From contig NZ_JAOAOP010000005.1 in assembly GCF_030398335.1 (NCBI RefSeq), positions 55,860 to 119,859 on the forward strand: a stretch of 64,000 nucleotides of DNA. Direction: 5' to 3'. The notes beneath the pieces are model-generated. The model had not been told where the DNA came from. It did not search any database and was given only the letters and a program-made list of their open reading frames with translations. A program made the position numbers and the translations under genes. Shown here piece after piece: positions 54,267 to 62,389 of this stretch; position 1 is the first letter of the stretch, and each line of letters begins with the position of its first letter. The stretch is from Aquibium sp. A9E412 (GTDB lineage Bacteria > Pseudomonadota > Alphaproteobacteria > Rhizobiales > Rhizobiaceae).

Positions 54267-55120
54267 CCAACAGCCTGATCGCCGCGCGCGAGCGCTTCGC
54301 GGCCGCGCATCCCGAGCGCCGCACCGTGCTCGGCGGCCGCGAATGGGGCGTCGTCGAGCTGCGCGGCGACGGGCCGGCGCTGCTGCTCATCCCCGGCACG
54401 CTCGGCCGGGCCGACATCTTCTGGCAGCAGATCGCCGCGCTGGAGGGCCGGGCGCACGTGCTCGCCGTCAGCTATCCCGCCGCGGGCGGGGTCGCCGAAT
54501 GGGCCGACGACCTGGCCGCGCTGCTCGGCCGGGCCGGCATCGCCCGCGCCACCGTGCTCGGCTCATCGCTCGGCGGCTATCTGGCGCAGCATTTCGCCGC
54601 CGTGCACGCGGCGATGACCGACGGGCTGATCGCGGCCAACACGCTGCACTCGGTCGCCGACATCCGCACGCGCCCGCCCTATGCCTCCGACCTCGACGGC
54701 GGCCCGATCGAGGAGCTGCGGGCCGGCTTCGGCAGCGGGCTCAAGGCCTGGGCGGCGGCGCATCCCGACCAGGCGGAGCTGGTCGAGCTGCTCCTGGCCG
54801 AGGTCGGCGGCCGCATCCCGGAAGCCGAGCTGCGCACGCGGCTGAAGGCGCTCAAGCACGGCGCGGAGCTGCCGCCCGTCGGCCTCGCGCCGGCGCGCAT
54901 CGCCACGGTGGAGGGCGACGACGACCCGCTGATCCCGCCGCCCATGCGCGCGGCCGTGCGCGCACGGCTGAAGCCGGCGACCGCCTACCGCTTCGCCTGG
55001 GGCGGCCACTTTCCCTACGTGGTGCGGCCGGCGCTCTACACCACGCTGATCGAGGAGCGGCTCGGCCTCGTCGGCGACGGGCGGACCGCGTGGGGCGGCG
55101 GCGCGGAGCGCGTGCGGTGA
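54263..55120 (+). CDS. Alpha/beta hydrolase
   Basis: The 285-residue protein has the nucleophile elbow GSSLGG (LGSSLGGYLAQHF), oxyanion-side LLIPGTLGRADIFWQQI, acid DDDPLIPPP and catalytic His in WGGHFPYVVRP. No signal peptide is present. The ATG overlaps the M81 stop (ATGA). It probably acts on an intermediate of the operon's substrate; the specificity is unknown. Confidence 0.88.
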   Translation: MTNSLIAARERFAAAHPERRTVLGGREWGVVELRGDGPALLLIPGTLGRADIFWQQIAALEGRAHVLAVSYPAAGGVAEWADDLAALLGRAGIARATVLGSSLGGYLAQHFAAVHAAMTDGLIAANTLHSVADIRTRPPYASDLDGGPIEELRAGFGSGLKAWAAAHPDQAELVELLLAEVGGRIPEAELRTRLKALKHGAELPPVGLAPARIATVEGDDDPLIPPPMRAAVRARLKPATAYRFAWGGHFPYVVRPALYTTLIEERLGLVGDGRTAWGGGAERVR

Positions 55121-56097
55121 TCGTGCTGAGCGAGCGCGACGTCGCCGCGCTGCTGCCGATCGGGACCGCCATCGCGCTGGTGGAACGCGTGATGATCGCT
55201 GTGTCGCGCGGCGGCGCGACGCTGCCGCTGCGCACCATCATGGACGTCGGCGGCGGCAACCGCATGGGCATGATGCCCGGCGCGCTCGACGAGCCGGCCT
55301 GCTACGGCATCAAGCTCGTCAGCCTGTTTCCCGACAATCCGAAGTCCGGCCGCTCCTCGCACCAGGGCGCGATGGTGCTGTTCGAGCCGCGGCACGGCGC
55401 GGCGGTCGGCATGATGAACGCCGGCCTTCTGACGGCGCTGCGCACGGCGGCGGCGAGCGCGGTCGCGACGCGGGCGCTGGCGCGGCCGCAGGCGAGCCGC
55501 CTCGCCATCATCGGCACCGGCGAGCAGGCGCGCCATCATCTCGACGCCATGCTGGCGGTGCGGCCGGTGACAGAGCTCAGCGTCGCCGGCCGGCGCGCCG
55601 AGGCGGCAGCCGCCTTCGCCGCGTCCGCCGCCGAGCGCCATCCCGGGCTGCAGGCGACGGCCGGGACCGACGTCGCCGCCGCCGTGCGCGAGGCCGACAT
55701 CGTGTGCGCGGTCACGGCGGCGGCCGAGCCTGTGCTGTGCGGCGACTGGATCGCGCCCGGCACGCATGTCAACGCGGTCGGCGCCTCGATTCCCGCCAAG
55801 CGCGAGATCGACGAGGCGCTGGTCGTCAAGGCGCGGCTGTTCGCCGACTACCGGCCGTCGCTGTTCGCCCAGGCGGGCGAGGTGATCGGCGCGCTGGAGC
55901 GCGGCGCGATCGGCAAGGACCATGTCGCCGGCGAGATCGGCGAGGTGCTCGCCGGGCAGGTCGCGGGGCGGCGCAGCGAGACCGACATCACGCTCTATCG
56001 CTCGCTCGGCATCGCCGCGCAGGATCTGGCATGCGCGGCGCACTGCCTGGAGGCGGCCCGCGCGCGCGGCCTCGGCATCGCGGCGCCGCTCGACTGA
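55117..56097 (+). CDS. Ornithine cyclodeaminase/mu-crystallin family protein
   Basis: The 326-residue NAD(P)-dependent protein begins VIVLSERDVAALLPIGTAIA. It has the conserved substrate loop KLVSLFPDNPKSGRSSHQGA, LTALRTAAASAVATRALARP, Rossmann LAIIGTGEQARHHLDAMLAV and VNAVGASIPAKREIDEALV. The family includes ornithine cyclodeaminases, ketimine reductases and amino-acid dehydrogenases. Paired with a DauA-like dehydrogenase, ketimine or imino-acid reduction is plausible. GTG 55117 overlaps the hydrolase stop (GTGA). Last gene of the operon. Confidence 0.92.
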   Translation: MIVLSERDVAALLPIGTAIALVERVMIAVSRGGATLPLRTIMDVGGGNRMGMMPGALDEPACYGIKLVSLFPDNPKSGRSSHQGAMVLFEPRHGAAVGMMNAGLLTALRTAAASAVATRALARPQASRLAIIGTGEQARHHLDAMLAVRPVTELSVAGRRAEAAAAFAASAAERHPGLQATAGTDVAAAVREADIVCAVTAAAEPVLCGDWIAPGTHVNAVGASIPAKREIDEALVVKARLFADYRPSLFAQAGEVIGALERGAIGKDHVAGEIGEVLAGQVAGRRSETDITLYRSLGIAAQDLACAAHCLEAARARGLGIAAPLD

Positions 56098-56118
56098 CGG
56101 GGCATCGCCGGACGAAAA

Positions 56119-56148
56119 AACGCCGCGCATCGGCCGATGCGCGGCGTT
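56119..56148 (-). terminator. Terminator of the ectoine operon (perfect 30-bp palindrome)
   Basis: 15-bp perfect arms (AACGCCGCGCATCGG and its complement) with no loop bases required. On the minus strand the stem runs into six T, so it terminates transcription from the ect genes. It may also stop the converging plus-strand operon, where no T-run follows. Confidence 0.88.
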
Positions 56149-56182
56149 CGTTGTCGGTGCGTCTGTCCGTCGGGCCCGCCGG

Positions 56183-57694
56183 TCAGGCGGCGTCGGCCAG
56201 CTCCTCGCGCGCGGTATCGCTTTCCACGAAGGTGCGGTGCAGCGCGCGCACGGCGGTGTCCTTCTCCTCGCCGCGCACGACGAACTGGACGTCGACGCCG
56301 CGGCCGGTCTCCAGCGCGGAGATCGGCACGATGCCCTCTTCCTTCAGCGCCGCCAGCCCGCGCAGCATGACGTCGAGGCCGCCGAGCTCGCGGCCGATGA
56401 CCGCGACGATCGCGGTGCGGCGCGCCGTCACCCGGGCGGCCGGATAGCGCTCGCCGAGATCGCGCTCGACGCGGCGGATCGCCTTCAGCGTCGCGTCGAC
56501 ATGATGCACGATGGTGTTGGCGTTGGAGGCCTTGGCGACGATGCGCACCCGGTGGCGCGTCAGCACGTCGAGGATCGCCGCATCGTAGCCCTTGACGCCG
56601 ACCATGTCCTGCTCGAACAGCTCGAGGCTGGTGATCGGCAGGCCGGTGACCATCTCGACGCCGGCGCTGCGCGCCGGCTCGGCGTCGATCAGCGTGCCGG
56701 GGTCCTCCGGCTCGAAGGCGTTGGCCACGCGCAGCGGCACGCCGGCCTGGCGCAGCTTCTTGGCCGCCTTCGGGTGGATCGCCTCCATGCCCATGTTGGA
56801 GAGCTGGTCGGCCACGTCGTAGTTGGTGCGGCCGATCTTGCGCACCTTGTCCTCGCCGACCAGGCGCGGGTCGGCGCTCGACAGGTGGAACTCCTTGTGG
56901 ATGATCGCCTCGCGCGCGCCGGTCAGCGCGGCGATGGTGGCGAAGGTCACCTCGGAGTAGCCGCGGTCGAACTCGCGCATCAGCCCCTCGCGGCACTGCG
57001 CGTAGCCGGTGACGATCGGCAGCTCGCGCTCCAGATCGATGTCGGAGAAGGCGTTGAGGATGCGCTCGTCGAGCGAGGGCTGCGTCTCGTCGCGCCAGCC
57101 GGTCAGGTCGACGAAGCGGGCGTCGACGCGGTGGCGGCGCAGCAGCAGCGTCAGGTTGTGCGCCGAATGCGCCTCGCCGAGCGCCGACAGCAGCTCGCGG
57201 ATGGTCTGCATGTGCTCGACGAGCTGGAAGTGCCCGTAGGAGCACAGCCGCTGCAGGTCGATCAGGCAGCCGCGGGCGCCCTCGATGCGCTCGCGCACGA
57301 AGTCGTCGGCGGCGTTGCGGTCGCCGGCGTCGTCGAACATCGCCGCGTTGATCTCGCGCATGGCGCGGCCGACCTCGCTCAGCGCGTCCATCCAGCCATG
57401 CTCGTTGTCGGCCTGCGCGAACAGGCCGTAGACGCCGGGCTCGCCCGACTTCTTGTTCTCCAGCAGCTTGTCGGTGATGCCGCCGAAGGCTGACACCACG
57501 AAGGCGCGCCGATAGAGCGCCTCGCCCTCGCGGCGGCCGATCAGGATGGTGTCGATCAGCTCGCGCGCGCGGCTCATCGAGGTGCCGCCGATCTTCTCGA
57601 CGGTGTGGCGGCCGCGGGCCGGTTCCCCGCCGCCGCGCCCGTCGGGCGCAGCGGCACTGCTGTCTTGTTGTCGTGTGATCATTCTGTCCTTCAA
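56183..57694 (-). CDS. ask: Ectoine-type aspartate kinase (Ask_Ect)
   Basis: The 503-residue aspartokinase has HTVEKIGGTSMSRARELIDT at the kinase start (about 31-50), SSADPRLVGEDKVRKIGRTN and paired C-terminal ACT domains (about 350-500). This variant is found behind ect genes and supplies aspartyl phosphate for ectoine free of lysine/threonine feedback. ATG 57694 and ATG 57682 are both possible. It lies 10 bases after ectD and ends at the terminator. Confidence 0.95.
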   Translation of the reverse strand: MKDRMITRQQDSSAAAPDGRGGGEPARGRHTVEKIGGTSMSRARELIDTILIGRREGEALYRRAFVVSAFGGITDKLLENKKSGEPGVYGLFAQADNEHGWMDALSEVGRAMREINAAMFDDAGDRNAADDFVRERIEGARGCLIDLQRLCSYGHFQLVEHMQTIRELLSALGEAHSAHNLTLLLRRHRVDARFVDLTGWRDETQPSLDERILNAFSDIDLERELPIVTGYAQCREGLMREFDRGYSEVTFATIAALTGAREAIIHKEFHLSSADPRLVGEDKVRKIGRTNYDVADQLSNMGMEAIHPKAAKKLRQAGVPLRVANAFEPEDPGTLIDAEPARSAGVEMVTGLPITSLELFEQDMVGVKGYDAAILDVLTRHRVRIVAKASNANTIVHHVDATLKAIRRVERDLGERYPAARVTARRTAIVAVIGRELGGLDVMLRGLAALKEEGIVPISALETGRGVDVQFVVRGEEKDTAVRALHRTFVESDTAREELADAA

Positions 57695-57704
57695 TGCTCC
57701 GCCG

Positions 57705-58631
57705 TTACGCCAGCGCGCCCGAGACGACCTCGACCGGCTTCGCCGCGTCGCGCTGGGCCAGGAAGTCGGGCCGCGGCTTCTTGGCTGCGAAGGGTGCCTC
57801 GAGCGCGTTCGAAACGGCGTTGAACACGAAGAAGGCGTTGGAGCGGGCGAACGGCGTGATGTTGCCGTTGGAGCCGTGCATCGTGTTGCAGTCGAAGAAG
57901 ACCAGCGTGCCGGCCGGGCCGGTGGCGGCGGTGATGCCGCTCTGCTCGGCGAGCTTGGCGAGCGCGGCGTGCGAGGGCACGCCCACCTCCTGCTTCTTGA
58001 GCGAGGACTTGTGGTTGTCGTCCGGCGTCTCGCCGGCGCACGCGATGAAGTGCTTGTGCGAGCCGGGCATCAGCATCAGCGGCCCGTTCAGCGCGTCGTT
58101 GTCGGTCAGCAGCAGCGAGGCGGAGACGGCGCGCATGCGCGGCATGCCGTCCTCGGCGTGCCAGGTCTCGAAATCGGAGTGCCAGTAGAACTCCTTGCCG
58201 GTGAAGCCCGGCTTGTAGTTCAGCCTGGACTGATGGACGTAGACGTCCTCGCCGAGCAGGAAGCTGGCGATGCCGGCCAGCCGCCGGTCGCGCGACAGCC
58301 GGTCGAACAGCGCGCTCTGCTCGGGCAGCTTGAAGACCGTGCGCACGGCTTCCGAGCCGGGCTCGGTGATGACGCTGCCGTCCATCAGCTCGCGCTCGCC
58401 GGAGCGCATCGCCGCGGACTCGGCGACCAGCGCGGCCACCTCGTCGGGCGAGAACAGATCCTTGAGCACCAGGAAGCCGTCGCGGTCGAAGGCGTCGGCC
58501 TGCTGCGCGGTCAGCGGCGCGTCGGGGCGCCACTGGCTCCAGACCACCTTGTCGGCGCGCGGCAGCCACTTCTCCTCGGGCAGGCGCGACGGATAGGGAT
58601 CGGATTGTCGGGGCATCGACATGGTAGACAT
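57705..58631 (-). CDS. ectD: Ectoine hydroxylase
   Basis: The 308-residue non-haem iron(II)/2-oxoglutarate dioxygenase converts ectoine to 5-hydroxyectoine. The signature FYWHSDFETWHAEDGMPRMR carries iron ligands His151 and Asp153, and His252 (CNTMHGSNGN) is the third. It lies 56 bases after ectC. Its presence means hydroxyectoine, not only ectoine, is made. Confidence 0.97.
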   Translation of the reverse strand: MSTMSMPRQSDPYPSRLPEEKWLPRADKVVWSQWRPDAPLTAQQADAFDRDGFLVLKDLFSPDEVAALVAESAAMRSGERELMDGSVITEPGSEAVRTVFKLPEQSALFDRLSRDRRLAGIASFLLGEDVYVHQSRLNYKPGFTGKEFYWHSDFETWHAEDGMPRMRAVSASLLLTDNDALNGPLMLMPGSHKHFIACAGETPDDNHKSSLKKQEVGVPSHAALAKLAEQSGITAATGPAGTLVFFDCNTMHGSNGNITPFARSNAFFVFNAVSNALEAPFAAKKPRPDFLAQRDAAKPVEVVSGALA

Positions 58632-58687
58632 CGTCTTCGGTCTCCTTGTTCTTGTGTTCTACGGAACGGCGCGTCCTCGCGTCCGGG

Positions 58688-59080
58688 TCACACGGGCTCG
58701 CCCTCCAGGGCATAGGAGCCGTCGTCCTGATGCACTTCGCGGCCGGTAACCGGCGGGTTGAAGACGCAGGCCATCACCATCTCGGTGTCGGCGCGCAGGA
58801 TGTGCTGGTCGTGCTTGTCCAGCGCGTACATGACGCCGGGATGGATGGGGTGGACGTCGCCGGTGGCCACGTCCTCGATCGAGCCGGTGCCCGACACGCA
58901 GTACACGCACTCCAGATGGTTCTTGTAGTGCATGGGCAGGTCGGCGCCGGCGTAGATGGTCGTGATGTGGAAGCTGAAGCCCATCTCGTCCGACTTGAGC
59001 AGCAGCCGCACGCTCTCCCAGCCGTTCGACACGACGCGGCGGGTGGTCTTGTTCTCGGTGTTGAGGTCCCTGACGATCAT
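58688..59080 (-). CDS. ectC: L-ectoine synthase
   Basis: The 130-residue cupin-fold cyclase closes N-acetyl-diaminobutyrate to ectoine: [40 protein letters not shown] (metal-site Tyr/His/Glu region), [20 protein letters not shown], and [20 protein letters not shown]. Length matches the family. It follows ectB by 7 bases. Confidence 0.98.
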   Translation of the reverse strand: MIVRDLNTENKTTRRVVSNGWESVRLLLKSDEMGFSFHITTIYAGADLPMHYKNHLECVYCVSGTGSIEDVATGDVHPIHPGVMYALDKHDQHILRADTEMVMACVFNPPVTGREVHQDDGSYALEGEPV

Positions 59081-59087
59081 CGGTTGC

Positions 59088-60380
59088 TTACTCCGCGGCG
59101 ATCTTGCTGGTGGTCGAAACGTCCCTGACGGCGTCCTCGAGAATGTCGAGGCCGCGTGCGAACAGCGCTTCGTCGATGGTCAGCGGCGCCAGCACCTTGA
59201 CCACCTCGTCGTGTGCGCCCGAGGTCTCGATCACCAGGCCGGCCTCGAAGCAGCGCGCGCAGATCTCCGAAGCCGTCTCGCCGGAGCCGACGTCGACGCC
59301 CATCATCATGCCGCGGCCCTTGAGCCGTGCGGCGGGCAGATGCTCGGCGATCTTGCGCAGCCGGCGCTCGAGGAACGCGGACTTGTTGCCGATGGTTTCC
59401 TGGAAACCGGCATCGGCCCAGAACTTCTCGAGCGCCACGCGGGCCGTCAGGAAGGCATGGTTGTTGCCGCGGAAGGTGCCGTTGTGCTCGGCAGGGCCGA
59501 AGATGTCGTGCTCGGGGCGCACGAGCAGCGCGGCGAGCGGCAGGCCGAAGCCGGACAGCGACTTGGCCATCGTCACCAGATCCGGCTTCACGCCCATCTC
59601 CTCGAAGGAGAAGAAGCTGCCGGTGCGGCCGCAGCCGGCCTGGATGTCGTCGACGATCAGCAGCGCGCCGTGGGCGCGCGCGATCTGCTCGACGCGGCGC
59701 ACCCAGTCGCGCGAGGCGGCGTTGAGGCCGCCCTCGCCCTGCACCGTCTCCAGCAGGATGGCGGCCGGCTCGTCGACGCCGCTCGACGGGTCGGCGAGCA
59801 TGCGGTTGAGCACGTCGGCGGTGTCGGCGCCGCGGCCGAGGAAGCCGTCATAGGGCAGCCGCGTGACGTCGGGCAGCGACACGCCGCTGGCGCCGCCGCG
59901 GTGGTAGCCGTTGCCGGTCGCCGCGAGCGCGCCGTGGGTGACGCCGTGGAAGCCGTTGGTGAAGGCGATGACGTTGGTGCGGCCGGTCACCTTGCGGGCG
60001 AGCTTGAGCGCCGCCTCGACCGCGTTGGCGCCCGTCGGCCCGGTGAACATGACCTTGTAGTCCATGTTGCGCGGCTTGAGGATCAGCCGCTCGAAGGCCT
60101 CGAGGAAGTCCGCCTTGGCGGCGGTGTGCATGTCGAGGCCGTGCGCCACCCCGTCGGCCTCGAGATAGGCGATCAGGGCGGCCTTCATGTCGGGATCGTT
60201 GTGGCCGTAATTGAGCGACGAGCAGCCGGCCAGGAAGTCGATGTACTCCCGGCCGTCCTTCGTCCTCAGGGTCGCGCCGCTGGCGCTGTCGAACACGACG
60301 GGGAAGCTGCGGCAGTAGCTGCGCGCTTCCGACTCGCGTCGAGTGAAAATCTCAGTGTCGTCCGGCGTGGCGGTCGTCAT
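59088..60380 (-). CDS. ectB: Diaminobutyrate-2-oxoglutarate transaminase
   Basis: The 430-residue class-III aminotransferase makes L-2,4-diaminobutyrate from aspartate semialdehyde. It has [40 protein letters not shown], and the PLP lysine in [19 protein letters not shown]. Length and motifs match EctB. It lies 46 bases after ectA. Confidence 0.98.
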   Translation of the reverse strand: MTTATPDDTEIFTRRESEARSYCRSFPVVFDSASGATLRTKDGREYIDFLAGCSSLNYGHNDPDMKAALIAYLEADGVAHGLDMHTAAKADFLEAFERLILKPRNMDYKVMFTGPTGANAVEAALKLARKVTGRTNVIAFTNGFHGVTHGALAATGNGYHRGGASGVSLPDVTRLPYDGFLGRGADTADVLNRMLADPSSGVDEPAAILLETVQGEGGLNAASRDWVRRVEQIARAHGALLIVDDIQAGCGRTGSFFSFEEMGVKPDLVTMAKSLSGFGLPLAALLVRPEHDIFGPAEHNGTFRGNNHAFLTARVALEKFWADAGFQETIGNKSAFLERRLRKIAEHLPAARLKGRGMMMGVDVGSGETASEICARCFEAGLVIETSGAHDEVVKVLAPLTIDEALFARGLDILEDAVRDVSTTSKIAAE

Positions 60381-60426
60381 TGCGGTCCTTTCGGGTGGTT
60401 CTTTTTGGGAAGACGTCGGGGACGGA

Positions 60427-60966
60427 TCAGGCGGCGTCGCGCGCCGCCTCCTCGAACCGGATCGTCACCATGTGCTCGGTGGCGTGCTCGCCATCGAAAT
60501 GCGCGTCCTTGCGGAAGTAGGGCTCGCGCTTCATGCTGCCGCCGCGGCGGCGGGCGAGCGAGCCGAACAGCGCCCAGCTCGCATCGTTGTCGGCGGTGAT
60601 CGTCGTCTTGAGCCGGCGCACGTCGGCGCAGACCTCGCGCTCGAGCAGCGCGTTGAGCATCGCCTTGCCGACGCCGCGTCCCTGGACGCTGGCATCGACG
60701 GCGACCTGCCAGACGAAGACCGTGTCGGGCTCGTCGGGCACGATGTAGCCGGAAACCCAGCCGACCACGGCGCCGTCGCACTCGGCCACCACGCAGGTGT
60801 CGCCGAAGTGGTCGCACTGGAGCAGATTGCAGTACAGGGAGTTTTCGTCGAGGGGCTCGCACGACTGGATCAGACGCCACACATCGGAGCCGTCCTCCGT
60901 CCGCGGCGTGCGGTAGGTGATGTCGTCAGATCGCTTTCGAACCAGCTTTATGTCGCTCGCAGGCAC
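60427..60966 (-). CDS. ectA: Diaminobutyrate acetyltransferase
   Basis: The 179-residue GNAT enzyme acetylates L-2,4-diaminobutyrate. It has SCEPLDENSLYCNLLQCDHF, CVVAECDGAVVGWVSGYIVP, and the acetyl-CoA loop QVAVDASVQGRGVGKAMLNA. The start is GTG 60966, 6 to 7 bases after AGAGGAGGT. First gene of ectABCD-ask, divergent from ectR. Confidence 0.97.
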   Translation of the reverse strand: MPASDIKLVRKRSDDITYRTPRTEDGSDVWRLIQSCEPLDENSLYCNLLQCDHFGDTCVVAECDGAVVGWVSGYIVPDEPDTVFVWQVAVDASVQGRGVGKAMLNALLEREVCADVRRLKTTITADNDASWALFGSLARRRGGSMKREPYFRKDAHFDGEHATEHMVTIRFEEAARDAA

Positions 60967-60993
60967 TTCAACCTCCTCTTTGGGACGGGCCGG

Positions 60994-61021
60994 ATATTAC
61001 GATTGACGAACCATATTTCAA
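60994..61021 (-). promoter_or_regulatory. Candidate sigma-70 promoter of ectABCD-ask
   Basis: On the minus strand: TTGAAA (61021-61016), 16-base spacer, TAATAT (60999-60994), both close to consensus, 28 bases before the GTG start. The surrounding AT-rich DNA stands out from its GC-rich flanks. EctR binding near here is expected from its position only. Confidence 0.6.
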
Positions 61022-61159
61022 CCGCCTGCTCCTCAAATGGTTCCGAAATGGCGCGCGCAGCCGGTTCCGCGTGCCAGAAGGGCCTGAATATGCTTTGCTA
61101 ATCGAAACAATGTTTTTCTGCTATCACCGGGCAGGGATAGCGGCCGGGGGCGACGAGGC

Positions 61160-61636
61160 ATGGAAGACCGCACACAGACCAGTCTGATCGCGCTCCGGCG
61201 CATCCTGCGCGCCACCGAACTCAACGCGCGCACGCTGGCGCGCGCCACGGGGCTGACGACGCCGCAGCTCATCGTGCTGGAGATCGTCTCGGCCGCCGGC
61301 CAGGCGACGCCGAAGGAGATCGCCGCGCAGGCCGGCGTCGGCCAGGCGACGGCGACCGCGCTGGTCGACAAGCTGGAATCGCGCGGCCTGGTGCGGCGCC
61401 AGCGCGGCGACCGCGACCGCCGCCTCGTCTGGGTGACGGCGACCGACGAGGGCCGGCGGGTGCTGGAGGCCGCGCCCGACCCGCTGCAGCGCATCTTCGC
61501 CCAGCAGTTCGGCGCGCTGCCGAGCTGGGAGCAGGCGATGATCGTGGCGGCGCTCGAAAAGGTCGGCGCGATGCTCAACGCCGGCGCCATCGACGCCTCG
61601 CCGCTGCTCGACGTGGGCGCCGTCGACCGGCGCTGA
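61160..61636 (+). CDS. ectR: MarR-family regulator of the ect operon (EctR-like)
   Basis: The 158-residue MarR protein has a winged helix with GLTTPQLIVLEIVSAAGQAT, KEIAAQAGVGQATATALVDK, LESRGLVRRQRGDRDRRLVW. Divergent MarR genes called ectR repress ect operons in halotolerant proteobacteria, and this gene is in the same place and orientation. The operator was not identified with confidence in the 193-base gap. Confidence 0.88.
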   Translation: MEDRTQTSLIALRRILRATELNARTLARATGLTTPQLIVLEIVSAAGQATPKEIAAQAGVGQATATALVDKLESRGLVRRQRGDRDRRLVWVTATDEGRRVLEAAPDPLQRIFAQQFGALPSWEQAMIVAALEKVGAMLNAGAIDASPLLDVGAVDRR

Positions 61637-61778
61637 GGACGCGGCGCGGGCTGCCGCCGGCCTGCGGCGGAACGGACCGCACGACGCAACGCGGCGGGCC
61701 GGCTGCGCATTGACCTGGCACGCGGCGGCAGGCCGGCACCGGCCCGCCGCCCATCCGCATCAGCCAGGAGGTCCCGTC

Positions 61779-62222
61779 ATGCGCCCATCCGTCTCCATCC
61801 TCAGCGCCCTCGTCGCGGTCGCGCCGCTCGCGGCCGCGGCCGGGCCGGCCGTCGCCGACGAGCACGGCGGCAACGTCCCCGAAACGGTCGTCGGGCTGGT
61901 CGAGCCCGAGCAGCAAGAGATCCTCGCCGACATCCGCGACAACAACATGAGCGCGGAGGAGATCCGCGGCGAGCCGCTGGTCGGCGCGGTGACGGTCGTC
62001 GACCTGTCCGGCTTCCGCGGCGAGGGCGACCTGCAGGCGCTGCAGCGCATCCTCGACAACGCCGAGGACGAGTTCGCCGAGATCCGCACGGCGATCGCCG
62101 TCAACGAGCATTTCGAGGCGGCGATCGAGGACAAGGACGTGCCGGTCAGCAAGGTGATCGCGGTGACGCGCCAGGAGGACGCGGCGATCACCGTCTACTA
62201 CCGCTCCAGCCTGGAACCGTGA
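61779..62222 (+). CDS. Small secreted protein of unknown function
   Basis: The 147-residue protein has a signal peptide (MRPSVSILSALVAVAPLAAA, cleavage likely near AVADE). An acidic alpha/beta domain follows (PETVVGLVEPEQQEILADIR, LVGAVTVVDLSGFRGEGDLQ, ISKV-type VSKVIAVTRQEDAAITVYYR). AGGAGGTCCC precedes the ATG. It lies between ectR and the PRC-barrel gene, on the same strand. The family is not recognised; a periplasmic role is inferred. Confidence 0.72.
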   Translation: MRPSVSILSALVAVAPLAAAAGPAVADEHGGNVPETVVGLVEPEQQEILADIRDNNMSAEEIRGEPLVGAVTVVDLSGFRGEGDLQALQRILDNAEDEFAEIRTAIAVNEHFEAAIEDKDVPVSKVIAVTRQEDAAITVYYRSSLEP

Positions 62223-62389
62223 GCGCTGCGGCACGGTGCCGCAGGAATTTCGGAACAAATGTGGCGGGGCGTTGTTGGTCCCCAGCATCGCGGCCAGCGC
62301 GGCGCCCCGGCAGCCCCGGCGGCGCACGGGCCGATGCCACAACCGAAACACCGAACCGCCAAACCGCAACCAGATACGGAGCAGACACC

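Noticed and set aside
62252..62273. GGAAC-N13-CGTT before the nonapeptide-repeat protein
   Set aside because: The 13-base spacer is too short for EcfG promoters (16 or 17).
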